Shown: positions 7,677-14,383, numbered from the stretch's first letter. The stretch is DNA of 17,114 bases from DAOTXK01 sp034435395 (GCA_034435395.1 DAOTXK010000260.1:1-17114), one strand, 5' to 3'. The notes: a model not told the origin generated them from the sequence alone. Numbers and translations: made by a program.

Positions 7677-8918
7677 CTAAAATATCCCGATCGGCGTCGG
7701 CACCGGGGTCGGCGTGGGGTGAGGCGTGGGGATGATCGAGAAGTCAAACCGGTCGTCGGACTCGGCGCAGAAGTACAGGCCGTCCAGGATGTTGGTCTGG
7801 ATGCCGGGATCGTCGGTGTAATTGAGCGCTTGCTGGAGCAGCGGCACGCCCAGCTCACACTGGGCCAGGCGGTAGTGAGCCAGCCCGGCCAGGTACCAGC
7901 ACTCCACGTACCGCGAGCCGGATAACTCCCGGCAGGTCTCAAAAGCGTCGACGGCGCTCTCGTAGTTGCGGCGGGTGTAGTAGATCATGCCGACCTGCTT
8001 CCAGGCGCGGGCCAGCGCTGGATCACGCTCCAGCGCCTGTTCGCAGTAGTACTGGGCGTAGTTGTCGATGCGCAGGCCGAAGTAGGTCTCGCACATGCGG
8101 ACCATAGCCTGGACGTTCTCCGGGTTTTTCTCCAGCAGGTACTCGTAGATGGCGATCATGGACGGCTCTCTGTCCAGCCCGGCGTAGGCCCCGGCCAGCT
8201 CAAAGTAGAGGAAGTCCAGGTTGGGGTGGATGGCGATGGCCGCCTCGTACTGTTCCACGGCCAGGTCGTTGCGCCCGATCCAGTTCAGGCTGAGGGCGTA
8301 GGCGCGGCGGGCGTCGATGTTGTTGGGGTCCAGCTCCACCGCCCGCGCGCCGAGTTCCTGCGCCCGGCCCCAGCGCCCGGTGGAGCGGTACGCGCCGGAG
8401 AGGTAAGCGTAAGTCGGGGCGAAGCCGGGGTCGAGTTCCAGCGCCGTCAGCCCGACCGGGATGGCCTCCTCGGAGCGGTCCAGGAAATCCAGGGCGTAGG
8501 TCTTGAGGGCGTAGCCCCGGGGGTCGGCGGGCGCGGCGGCGATGGCCTGCTCGGCCACGGCCAGCGCGTCCTCGTATTTGTCCTGCAACATCAGCATACG
8601 CCCGTATTCAAACAGGTAGCTGACGTTGGTGGGGTCCGCGCCGACCGCCGCCCCAAGTTCGGCCTCGGCCCGCGCCAGGTCGCCCGCCAGGTAGGCGTCA
8701 TAACCGACCTGCGCCCGCTGCGAGGCGGTCAGGGTGGGGGGCGGCGGCTGGACAACCGCCAGCACCCGGGGCTGGATGGTCTCAAACTGCCAGATGACCA
8801 CCGCCACCGCCAGCATCGCCAGCGCCCACAGCAGGATCAGCAGGCCGCTGAACCGCCGGCGCTGACGGCCAAAGTGCAGGTTGGAATACTCCCGGTTGAT
8901 CCGGATGCCGCGTCTCAT
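7677..8918 (-). CDS. Membrane-anchored TPR protein, first of a tandem triplet
   Basis: This 413-residue protein is the first gene of the triplet. Its basic N-terminus contains NLHFGRQRRR, matching the LHFGRQ box of the next paralogue. One TM helix follows (about 25-45, LLILLWALAMLAVAVVIW), then a QPPPPTLT linker and a TPR solenoid (about 65-390). Several TPRs are textbook (e.g. DLARAEAELGAAVGADPTN; YEDALAVAEQAIAAAPADP). Six cysteines, all C-terminal, match paralogue two nearly one for one (MCETY, YCEQA, ETCRE, ECWYL, QCELG, FCAES). The protein ends in a Pro-Thr-rich tail (IIPTPHPTPTPVPTPIGIF). A weak GAGG lies about 10 nt before the ATG. The spacer upstream is 401 nt, so the triplet probably has its own promoter rather than reading through from the TIR gene. 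Confidence 0.82.
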   Translation of the reverse strand: MRRGIRINREYSNLHFGRQRRRFSGLLILLWALAMLAVAVVIWQFETIQPRVLAVVQPPPPTLTASQRAQVGYDAYLAGDLARAEAELGAAVGADPTNVSYLFEYGRMLMLQDKYEDALAVAEQAIAAAPADPRGYALKTYALDFLDRSEEAIPVGLTALELDPGFAPTYAYLSGAYRSTGRWGRAQELGARAVELDPNNIDARRAYALSLNWIGRNDLAVEQYEAAIAIHPNLDFLYFELAGAYAGLDREPSMIAIYEYLLEKNPENVQAMVRMCETYFGLRIDNYAQYYCEQALERDPALARAWKQVGMIYYTRRNYESAVDAFETCRELSGSRYVECWYLAGLAHYRLAQCELGVPLLQQALNYTDDPGIQTNILDGLYFCAESDDRFDFSIIPTPHPTPTPVPTPIGIF

Positions 8919-9319
8919 GCCTGGCGACCTCAGGCAGTCATTCCGTCAGATTGCTCAGGGCGATTATTCAGGGGCCGTGTCGGCCTGATGCTCCAAGTAT
9001 CAGGCTGCCGCGCGGGAAAGCGCGCTAAAGGTGCTGAAAAGCTGCCTCTAGCCCCTTTAGCGGGCTTCCGGAGAGGGGAGCAGGAGGGCTTGCAGCCCCC
9101 TGCGTGGCGACACCACAGCGGCCTTCCCACTGCTGGTACTCCAAATGCAATTGCCCGGCAGGTTGCCTGATCAATGCCTCTTTTTATTGATCGTACCACA
9201 CAAAGCTTAGAAAACGATGAACCGGGGGACCTGCGGACATGGCCCCCGGCGGCAGGGTCAGGCGGCGTTCAGCGGTCGCGCCCGCGCCCTTGACGCCAGG
9301 CGCGCCCCCCGGCACACGG
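8919..9319. other. 401-nt gene-free spacer with palindromes
   Basis: I see no convincing gene here. The 89-residue minus-strand frame (8930-9199) is Cys/Pro/Arg-rich and overlies palindromes. The spacer holds a perfect 9-bp inverted repeat, CGCTAAAGG (9023-9031) with CCTTTAGCG (9054-9062), and a second hairpin at 9081-9102 (CAGGAGGGCT / AGCCCCCTG). On the minus strand a possible extended -10 (TGGTACGAT, 9198-9190) could serve the TPR triplet through a long leader containing the hairpins, but its -35 is poor. No terminator with a T-run was found for the TIR gene. Confidence 0.5.
9023..9102. repeat. Double-hairpin intergenic palindrome
   Basis: Two adjacent inverted repeats are present. The first is 9023-9031 with 9054-9062 (9 bp, perfect, 22-nt gap). 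The second is 9081-9090 with 9094-9102 (one bulged base, 3-nt loop TGC). A short Ser/Arg/Cys-rich spurious frame across such a unit is typical of dispersed intergenic repeats. No second copy exists in this window. Confidence 0.4.
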
Positions 9320-10648
9320 CTATTCGGCCAGCTCCGGCTGGTAGGCGAAGTGGATGTGGCCCAGTTCCGACGGCGGCGGGGGCATGGGCTGCGTCCAGTA
9401 CACCGGGCGGATGAACACCTGTCCCTGGCGGCCCAGGCCCAGCGCGTGCCGCCATTCCTGCTCGACGTACTTCGATGCCGCCGCGTTCGTTGACCAGAAC
9501 AACTGGAAGATGTCCGCGCCTTCGATCAGCCGCATCAGCTCCTCGTTCCATATCTGGCCGCTGCGCAGAGTCGCCGCGTCGCGCAGGTAGGTTAATCCCA
9601 GCGCCTTGCAGGCGGCTTCCACCCGCTCCACAATGCGCGTATCCTGGTGGCTGTACGAGCAGAAGATGGCCTGGTACGGGTTGACGGACTCGGCTGCCGT
9701 TTCCGCCCCGGCGACGGCCTGGCTGACGGTGATCACCAGCGGCACGTCGGCGGCGATCACGCCTTCCACGGCGAAGGTCACATAACCCATGTGGGAGGCG
9801 TTGATCGGGGCATCGGTGGCCCGCAGCTTAAAGTCGAAGCGGTGCCAGTCTTCCAGGAAATACACGCTGGCGCTGGGCGGGTTAAACTGGAAGCCGTCCA
9901 GGCGCGGGGTAGCCGTGACCAGCGCGCCAGCCGCAACCGGCTGACTGGCGGGCCTGATCGATTCGGCGTAGTCCGCCGCCTTTTTGCCCAGCTGCGCCCT
10001 GGCGTCCTGGGCGACGGCTGCCGCGGCGGCCTCCTTAAAGATGTAAGCGTGGAGCGGCTGCCAGTCGTCCGGCTGGACCCGGCGGGGGTAGTGGGCGGAG
10101 AACCGCACCGGCTCCACAGCGGCTGCCGCTGCCGGTTCCGCTTCGGCCAGTCTGGGCGCTTCGGTCCGGGCCGCTGCTTCGGCTTCCGGCGCGGGGGCAG
10201 CCAGGTCTCTGCCGGCATAGCCGGTGATTTCCACCTCGGCGTGGAATGTCACCTCATCGGCGGGCCTTTCCGACGGCGCAGGGGGCGCTCCCGGCGGGGG
10301 CGGCTCGGCTACCGTCCTGTCTTCACGCCCGCCTTCCCATCGTGGCCGGGGGGACGGCGCTTCGGCTGCTTCGGCTGCCGACGCGGGTTCGGGAGGCGTT
10401 TCCTCTTTTGCCTCTGGCGCGGGTCTGGCCAGCAAACCGATCTTTTCCAGGAGAGGCCGCAGCACCCGCTCGCTGAACGGCACGGATAGCTCCAGTTCTT
10501 CCAGGGAGACGGGACCGCCCCCCGTCGTCTGATCGGCGGCAGGTCTCCGCCGACGTTCACTGAGCGCACGCCAGCGGAGGAGAAGCGCCGCCAGGATGAC
10601 CAGGGCCAGCGCAACTAACGCCAGAACAAGCACGATTTCCGATGTCAT
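9320..10648 (-). CDS. Membrane-anchored TIR-domain protein
   Basis: This protein has about 442 residues. A single N-terminal TM helix (EIVLVLALVALALVILAALLL) is followed by RWRALSERRRR, so the bulk should be cytoplasmic. A low-complexity Ala/Pro/Glu linker runs to about 180. A folded region follows at about 190-315 (HYPRRVQPDDWQPLHAYIF, GFQFNPPSASVYFLEDWHRFDF, YVTFAVEGVIAADVPLVITV), which I cannot name but have seen in style before TIR domains. The TIR domain spans about 325-435: AIFCSYSHQD (box 1), IWNEELMRLIEGADIFQLFWS, then SKYVEQEW. The second Glu of that last motif (about 398) sits at the position of the catalytic Glu of NAD-cleaving TIRs. TIRs either hydrolyse NAD/make cyclic ADP-ribose signals or act as adaptors. 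ATG codons at 10651 and 10648 are both possible. GGAGGGGG (10653-10660) fits the second better, and the first overlaps the HepT stop as ATGA. Confidence 0.8.
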   Translation of the reverse strand: MTSEIVLVLALVALALVILAALLLRWRALSERRRRPAADQTTGGGPVSLEELELSVPFSERVLRPLLEKIGLLARPAPEAKEETPPEPASAAEAAEAPSPRPRWEGGREDRTVAEPPPPGAPPAPSERPADEVTFHAEVEITGYAGRDLAAPAPEAEAAARTEAPRLAEAEPAAAAAVEPVRFSAHYPRRVQPDDWQPLHAYIFKEAAAAAVAQDARAQLGKKAADYAESIRPASQPVAAGALVTATPRLDGFQFNPPSASVYFLEDWHRFDFKLRATDAPINASHMGYVTFAVEGVIAADVPLVITVSQAVAGAETAAESVNPYQAIFCSYSHQDTRIVERVEAACKALGLTYLRDAATLRSGQIWNEELMRLIEGADIFQLFWSTNAAASKYVEQEWRHALGLGRQGQVFIRPVYWTQPMPPPPSELGHIHFAYQPELAE

Positions 10649-10989
10649 CATTCCCCCTCCGGTGGGAGCAGCGCCTCAAGCCGGGTGATCAGGGCGGGAA
10701 TATCCTCGACGACTGTTTTCCACACGATGTCTAACCGCACAGTTCGATACCCATGAATGAGCCTGTTCCGGGTGTTAATGGTGTCCCGCTAGGGGACGGT
10801 CGGGTGGGCGGCTCTAAATTCAGCAGACACGTTGCTGGCCGCTTCACCGATCATCTCAATCAGGCGGATGACGGCCAGATTGGTGCGTTCGTCGGCGATG
10901 AACTGCTCCAGTTCGAAGTCTGCAATGAACGTCTGTATTTTGCGGGCAGCTTCCAGCATGTCCCGGACATAATCCACGTCACGCGGCAT
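10648..10989 (-). pseudogene. hepT: HepT-family (HEPN, DUF86) toxin interrupted by in-frame TAG
   Basis: Read through one stop, the frame gives 113 codons matching HepT end to end. It starts MPRDVDYVRDMLEAARKIQTF and continues through ERTNLAVIRLIEMIGEAASNV and HPTVP. TAG follows at 10791-10789, then RDTINTRNRLIHGYRTVR and VWKTVVEDIPALITRLEALL, ending in TGA at 10650-10648. In HepT families the residue after HPxxP is usually Trp, so TGG to TAG is the simplest change. The RNase motif Rx4HxY (R74, H79, Y81), whose Tyr is the target of MntA AMPylation, lies after the stop, so the 66-residue product should be inactive. The gene overlaps the antitoxin gene by 11 nt and the TIR start by 4 nt. Readthrough or an assembly error are alternatives. 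Confidence 0.85.
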
Positions 10990-11566
10990 GGAGCACCTCC
11001 GCCGATTCCAGAATGGATTGACGGCGGGAAAGATTGCTGCTCTGTTCGACCCCCCTGCGTTCTACCAGATCGACTTCACGACCGAAAATCGAGCGGAGTT
11101 GGCCTTCCATGGCGGTCAGATCAAAGAGGCCGATCCTCGCCTCCGGCGCGAAAGTGACCAGCACATCGATGTCGCTGTCGGGGCGGAAGTCCTCGGTCAG
11201 TACGGAGCCGAACAGGGCGAACTCGACGATCTGCCAGCGCTGGCAGAAGGCGGCGATCTGGGGCTTAAGGCTCTCCAGCCAGGCGCGGCGAGCCTGCCAG
11301 TCGCGCTGGGCTTCGGCCCGGTCGCGCTCGGCGTGGATGATGGCGTCGATGGCCGACTGATGGGCGTAATAATAGGCCAGGGCGGCGTGGACTTCCGCCA
11401 GGGTGAGGGTGAACTGTTCGGCCAGTTCGGCGGGGGTCCGGCCCTTAAAGTTCATGGCGGCGGCGATGTCGGCCACGCTGACGCTGGTCCCGGCGATGAT
11501 GGGCTGGCCGCTGCGCACATCGGGATCGGAGACGATGGTTTCAATCGGATGGATGGTGGTGGTCAT
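10979..11566 (-). CDS. mntA: DUF433-MNT nucleotidyltransferase fusion antitoxin (MntA-like)
   Basis: This 195-residue protein has two domains. Residues 1-70 match DUF433, an antitoxin-type helix-turn-helix domain (IVSDPDVRSGQPIIAGTSV, then VADIAAAMNFKGRTPAELAEQF, LTLAEVHAALAYYY). A helical linker leads to a minimal nucleotidyltransferase domain (about 98-185) with the exact GSx10DxD signature: G120-S121 and D132-I-D134 in FGSVLTEDFRPDSDIDVLV. MNT antitoxins inactivate HepT by AMPylating the Tyr of Rx4HxY. DUF433 is more often paired with PIN-type toxins, so here it may supply DNA binding and autoregulation. GAGGG lies 9 nt before the ATG (11576-11580), and TATAAT lies upstream at 11607-11602. 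The stop overlaps the hepT start by 11 nt. The mntA symbol applies only to the C-terminal domain. Confidence 0.82.
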   Translation of the reverse strand: MTTTIHPIETIVSDPDVRSGQPIIAGTSVSVADIAAAMNFKGRTPAELAEQFTLTLAEVHAALAYYYAHQSAIDAIIHAERDRAEAQRDWQARRAWLESLKPQIAAFCQRWQIVEFALFGSVLTEDFRPDSDIDVLVTFAPEARIGLFDLTAMEGQLRSIFGREVDLVERRGVEQSSNLSRRQSILESAEVLHAA

Positions 11567-11601
11567 TGGATAAAACCCTCGCCAGGGCAGCGTTTGTTTT
11601 T

Positions 11602-11607
11602 ATTATA
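11602..11607 (-). promoter_or_regulatory. Consensus -10 box for the MNT-HepT-TIR cassette
   Basis: The minus strand reads TATAAT exactly, in an AT-rich pocket (GCTATAATAAAAACA) within otherwise GC-rich DNA. Transcription would start near 11595, about 29 nt before the ATG at 11566. The -35 at 17-nt spacing (CGGTCC) is poor, so an activator or a weak promoter is possible. DUF433 autoregulation here is an inference. Confidence 0.5.
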
Positions 11608-11656
11608 GCGGAAGCGCAGGACCCGGACCGCCCCCGGCGCGTATGCCCCGCCCAAC

Positions 11657-13150
11657 CTACCGGCTCTGGGCCGTCGGCTCGGAGGCCCAGCGGGCCACGC
11701 CCGCCCGCCTCTGCTGCCGCTCGATCAGCACGGCGATCACGCCCAGGCCCGCCGTCAGGGCCATCACCACGGCCAGGGCGATCATCGTCTCCGCCGTGCC
11801 AGTGGCAATGGCCGCCGGGGGCGCTTCGCTGGCGTCGGTGAGCGTCCCGGCCAGCTCCGGCGGCAGGTGGGCCAGCGTGCGGGTCGCCCACAGCGCCCCC
11901 ACGATGGCGAAACCGATGGCCTGCCCCATGTTGCGGGACAGCGCCAGGAAGCCGGAGGCCAGCCCCAGCCGCTCCCTGGGCACGCTGCCCATCACGGCGC
12001 TGTTGTTGGGGGCCTGGAACAGCCCCATGCCCAGGCCGGTGGGCGCGATCAGCAGCGCCACCATCTCCGGCGACAGGTCCAGGCGCAGCGCGCCCATCAC
12101 CCAGTAACCGACGGCGCTCACCACCAGCCCCAGCAGCGAGATGCGCATGCTGCCGATCTTGTCGGAAAGCCAGCCCGCCAGCGGCGCGACCAGGGCGGTC
12201 GCCAGCGGCCACACCCCCAGCAGCAGGCCGATGGTATCCACCCGCAGGCCCTGCCCCTGTTGCAGGAAGAAGGGGAGCACATTGCGGCTGGCGATGGCGA
12301 TAAACACCAGCAGGGCCATGGTCAGGCTGATGGCGAACTGCGGGTTCCGAAACAGGGTCAGATCGACCATCGGCTGGGCGACGCGCCACTCCACGACGAG
12401 GAAGGCCCCAAAGGTGACGGCGAAGACCCCCAGCAGGCCGAGTGTCTGGACGGCCCCCCAACCCCAGTTCTGGCCGAAGGTCAGCGCCAGCATCAGCGCC
12501 GCCAGGCTGACGCCCAGAATCACCGCGCCGGGCACGTCGAAGCGCTGGCCCGGTCGCCGCCCGCCCGGCGGCACGAACGCCCCCACCATACCCATGCCAA
12601 CCAGAGCGATGGGCACGTTGACGAAGAAGATAAGCCGCCAGCCCACATTTTCGATCAGGACGCCGCCCAGCACTGGCCCGGTCAGGATGCCCGCCGAGAC
12701 CAGCAGCCCGCTGATGCCCAGCGCCCGCCCCCGCTCGCTGGCGGGGAAAGCTTCCGTGATGATGGCCGTGCCCAGCGCCTGTAGCATGCTGGCCCCCACG
12801 GCCTGGAACACACGGAACAGGATCAGCATCTGGATGCTGTCCGTCAGGCCGCACAGCGCCGACGACAGGCCAAAGATGGCCATGCCCGCCAGGTAGGGGC
12901 GTTTTTTGCCGATCATGTCGCCCAGGCGGCCCATCCCCAGCAGCAGCACGGTCACCGTCAGCAGGTAAACCAGCGTCACCCACTGGATGGTGGGGAAGTC
13001 GGTGTGCAGCGCCCGCTCCAGCGTCGGCAGCGACACGCTGACGATGGTCCCGTCGATGGTGGCCAGGAAGACGCCCATGCCGACGGTGATCAGGATGATC
13101 CACTTTTTGCGGGTGTCAGGGGTGGCGGGGGCAGCGGTTTCGGTGGTCAT
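11657..13150 (-). CDS. MFS transporter, DHA2 (14-TM, EmrB/QacA-type) family
   Basis: This 497-residue inner-membrane exporter probably expels drugs or other toxic small molecules using the proton gradient. Motif D1 (FLATIDGTIVSVSLPTL, 28-44), motif A (GRLGDMIGKKR, 74-84) and motif C (GLLVSAGILTGPVLGG, 148-163) are all present. About 14 hydrophobic helices can be followed, as in DHA2 rather than the 12-TM DHA1. 'WRLIFFVNVPIAL' after motif C is also typical. The N-terminus is short and the C-terminus short and polar, so no periplasmic partner domain is fused. A weak Shine-Dalgarno (AGGAT) lies about 6 nt before the ATG. It stands alone, with its own promoter at 13189-13217 and 91 nt separating it from the MNT gene downstream. 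No regulator gene is adjacent, and the substrate is unknown. Confidence 0.87.
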   Translation of the reverse strand: MTTETAAPATPDTRKKWIILITVGMGVFLATIDGTIVSVSLPTLERALHTDFPTIQWVTLVYLLTVTVLLLGMGRLGDMIGKKRPYLAGMAIFGLSSALCGLTDSIQMLILFRVFQAVGASMLQALGTAIITEAFPASERGRALGISGLLVSAGILTGPVLGGVLIENVGWRLIFFVNVPIALVGMGMVGAFVPPGGRRPGQRFDVPGAVILGVSLAALMLALTFGQNWGWGAVQTLGLLGVFAVTFGAFLVVEWRVAQPMVDLTLFRNPQFAISLTMALLVFIAIASRNVLPFFLQQGQGLRVDTIGLLLGVWPLATALVAPLAGWLSDKIGSMRISLLGLVVSAVGYWVMGALRLDLSPEMVALLIAPTGLGMGLFQAPNNSAVMGSVPRERLGLASGFLALSRNMGQAIGFAIVGALWATRTLAHLPPELAGTLTDASEAPPAAIATGTAETMIALAVVMALTAGLGVIAVLIERQQRRAGVARWASEPTAQSR

Positions 13151-13188
13151 GCGCGATCCTGCAATCAGGTGAGCGGGTACGGGCTTAG

Positions 13189-13217
13189 AGGATCGCGCCG
13201 AAAGGCGATTCTGTCAA
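13189..13217 (-). promoter_or_regulatory. Promoter of the MFS transporter gene
   Basis: The minus strand has a perfect -35 TTGACA (13217-13212), a 17-nt spacer and a weak -10 GATCCT (13194-13189). The predicted start of transcription is about 30 nt before the ATG at 13150. The -10 matches consensus at only three positions. Confidence 0.4.
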
Positions 13218-13359
13218 CTGCTGGCGGTTGGGCGGACGAACGGCCTGGGTGGTGACCTGTCGCGGGAGGGTTAAAATCTCCGCTTTCGCGAGAGACCCAG
13301 GGCCGGTCTGAGGGCGAACCTGCCCACCGCACCGATCACCGGGCGCAGCCGCCGAACTC

Positions 13360-13445
13360 GTAGCGGCGCGATGAATCGCGCCGAAAAGCGTCGGCCCGTA
13401 GCGGCGTACTGCGGTGCGCCGGGCTACGTCGAACCTCAGTTCGAC
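13360..13445. repeat. REP-like array of three hairpins
   Basis: The first hairpin is CGGCGCGAT-GA-ATCGCGCCG (13364-13383, 9-bp perfect stem). The second spans 13397-13428, with an outer CGTAGC/GCTACG stem around a GC-rich inner stem that includes wobble pairs. The third is GTCGAAC-CTCA-GTTCGAC (13428-13445, 7-bp perfect stem). The GTAGCGGCG lead and the GACCTCAGTC-type hairpin recur near 14583, 15259 and 300. Confidence 0.6.
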
Positions 13446-13465
13446 GCCACATCCCCTCCCCCCAC

Positions 13466-13497
13466 AAAAAAACGGGGCCGGGCAGACCCCGACCCCG
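13466..13497 (-). terminator. Rho-independent terminator of the SH3 gene
   Basis: On the minus strand a 10-bp stem, CGGGGTCGGG with CCCGGCCCCG (one G-T wobble), closes a 5-nt loop and is followed directly by seven T. It starts 34 nt after the stop codon at 13532. Confidence 0.85.
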
Positions 13498-13531
13498 TCA
13501 CGATGCGCGAACGCGGAAAATCCCCGCCGTG

Positions 13532-14383
13532 CTATTCCTCCGCGTCGGCCTGGCGCTGGTGGCCGGGCGGCGGCTCCGGCACGTAGGTGTGCATTGGGAT
13601 GCCCTGGCACTGGCGACGCCAGCCGTGGGCCATGGCCCAGGGGGGTGGCGGATTGCCGCAGCCCGCGCCGTCTTCCCCGACCAGGTCTGCGATCAGCGCT
13701 GCGAAAAACTCCTCCAGGTTGATCACAGGCAGGGCGGCGGCCTGGGCCTCGCTGACCGTCACCATGAAGCCCACGATCCAGCCTTCGGTCTCGCCGTAGC
13801 GAATCTGCACCCAGTCGCCAGATTCGGAGATGGCCAGCAACTCCACCACCTCACCGGCGGCGATGGTGCCCAGGATGGCGCTGCCCAGGGTGGGGTACTC
13901 ATGGACGATCACCTCGCCCAGGGTGAGGCTGGCGAACAGCGGGTTTTCCGGCTCCCAGCCCTCGGCGGTCAGCTCCGGGAACTCCGCCGTATCGATCAGC
14001 AGCGGGTAGGCCGGTTCGGCCACCGGCAGCAGGGCCGGATCGCCGGTCACGTCCACCACGCAGAGATTGACCCACCCTTCCGCATATTCCACCAGTTCGA
14101 CGCGCAGCCAGGCCTGGGCATCGTATCCGGCCACGCCGGTGCAGGCGAAATCCGCCGGATAATCGTTGCGCCCGGTGGCCGTCAGCCAGAACCCTTCGTG
14201 TAAGGTCCCCAGTATCGTGTACTCGGTGCCGGGGCCGCTGCGGACGATGGCCCCCGCCCCCGCTGGCGTGACGGTCACCGCGCCCTCTTCCTGGGCGTAA
14301 GCGGGCACGAGCGCCATCAGCAAAGACCAGATGAGAACGACGATCAACACCTGAGATAGCGAAACTTTCCCACGGAAAACCAT
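13532..14383 (-). CDS. Secreted bacterial SH3-domain protein
   Basis: This 283-residue exported protein has a Sec signal peptide (VLIVVLIWSLLMALVPAYA, cleavage likely after A30). SH3b-like region 1 (about 36-115) contains AIVRSGPGTEYTILGTLHEG, the classic 'vRsGPgt-y-vig' strand. SH3b-like region 2 (about 150-215) contains GSAILGTIAAGEVVELLAIS and GDWVQIRYGETEGWIVGFMV. A hydrophobic helix (INLEEFFAALIADLV) leads to a Pro-rich tail with CGNPPPPWAMAHGWRRQC. Four cysteines look paired: FAC with NLC in region 1, and GC with QC around the tail. SH3b domains bind peptidoglycan or other ligands; no hydrolase domain is attached. GAGAGGTGAG just before the ATG is a good ribosome site. It is flanked by REP arrays and ends with a clear terminator, so it is probably monocistronic. 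Confidence 0.83.
   Translation of the reverse strand: MVFRGKVSLSQVLIVVLIWSLLMALVPAYAQEEGAVTVTPAGAGAIVRSGPGTEYTILGTLHEGFWLTATGRNDYPADFACTGVAGYDAQAWLRVELVEYAEGWVNLCVVDVTGDPALLPVAEPAYPLLIDTAEFPELTAEGWEPENPLFASLTLGEVIVHEYPTLGSAILGTIAAGEVVELLAISESGDWVQIRYGETEGWIVGFMVTVSEAQAAALPVINLEEFFAALIADLVGEDGAGCGNPPPPWAMAHGWRRQCQGIPMHTYVPEPPPGHQRQADAEE

Larger units (their letters stand above)
13151..13531. other. 381-nt spacer: promoter, REP-like array and terminator, no gene
   Basis: From the MFS start outward this spacer holds the MFS promoter (13189-13217), about 140 nt with no feature I can name, a tight array of three hairpins (13360-13445) and the terminator of the SH3 gene (13466-13497). The 141-residue minus frame that covers most of it runs straight through the palindromes and terminator, so it is not credible as a gene. 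Confidence 0.6.

Noticed and set aside
5301..9170. Long plus-strand frames opposite the TPR genes (e.g. 5301-6560, 6688-7680)
   Set aside because: They are Gly/Val/Gln-rich mirror frames of GC-rich TPR codons, with no domains and no ribosome sites.
8930..9199. 89-residue minus-strand frame
   Set aside because: It begins with GTG, runs through two palindromes and is Cys/Arg/Pro-rich with no domain. It is best explained as a translated repeat.
13185..13610. 141-residue minus-strand frame
   Set aside because: It crosses a terminator and three hairpins and overlaps the SH3 gene in another frame.
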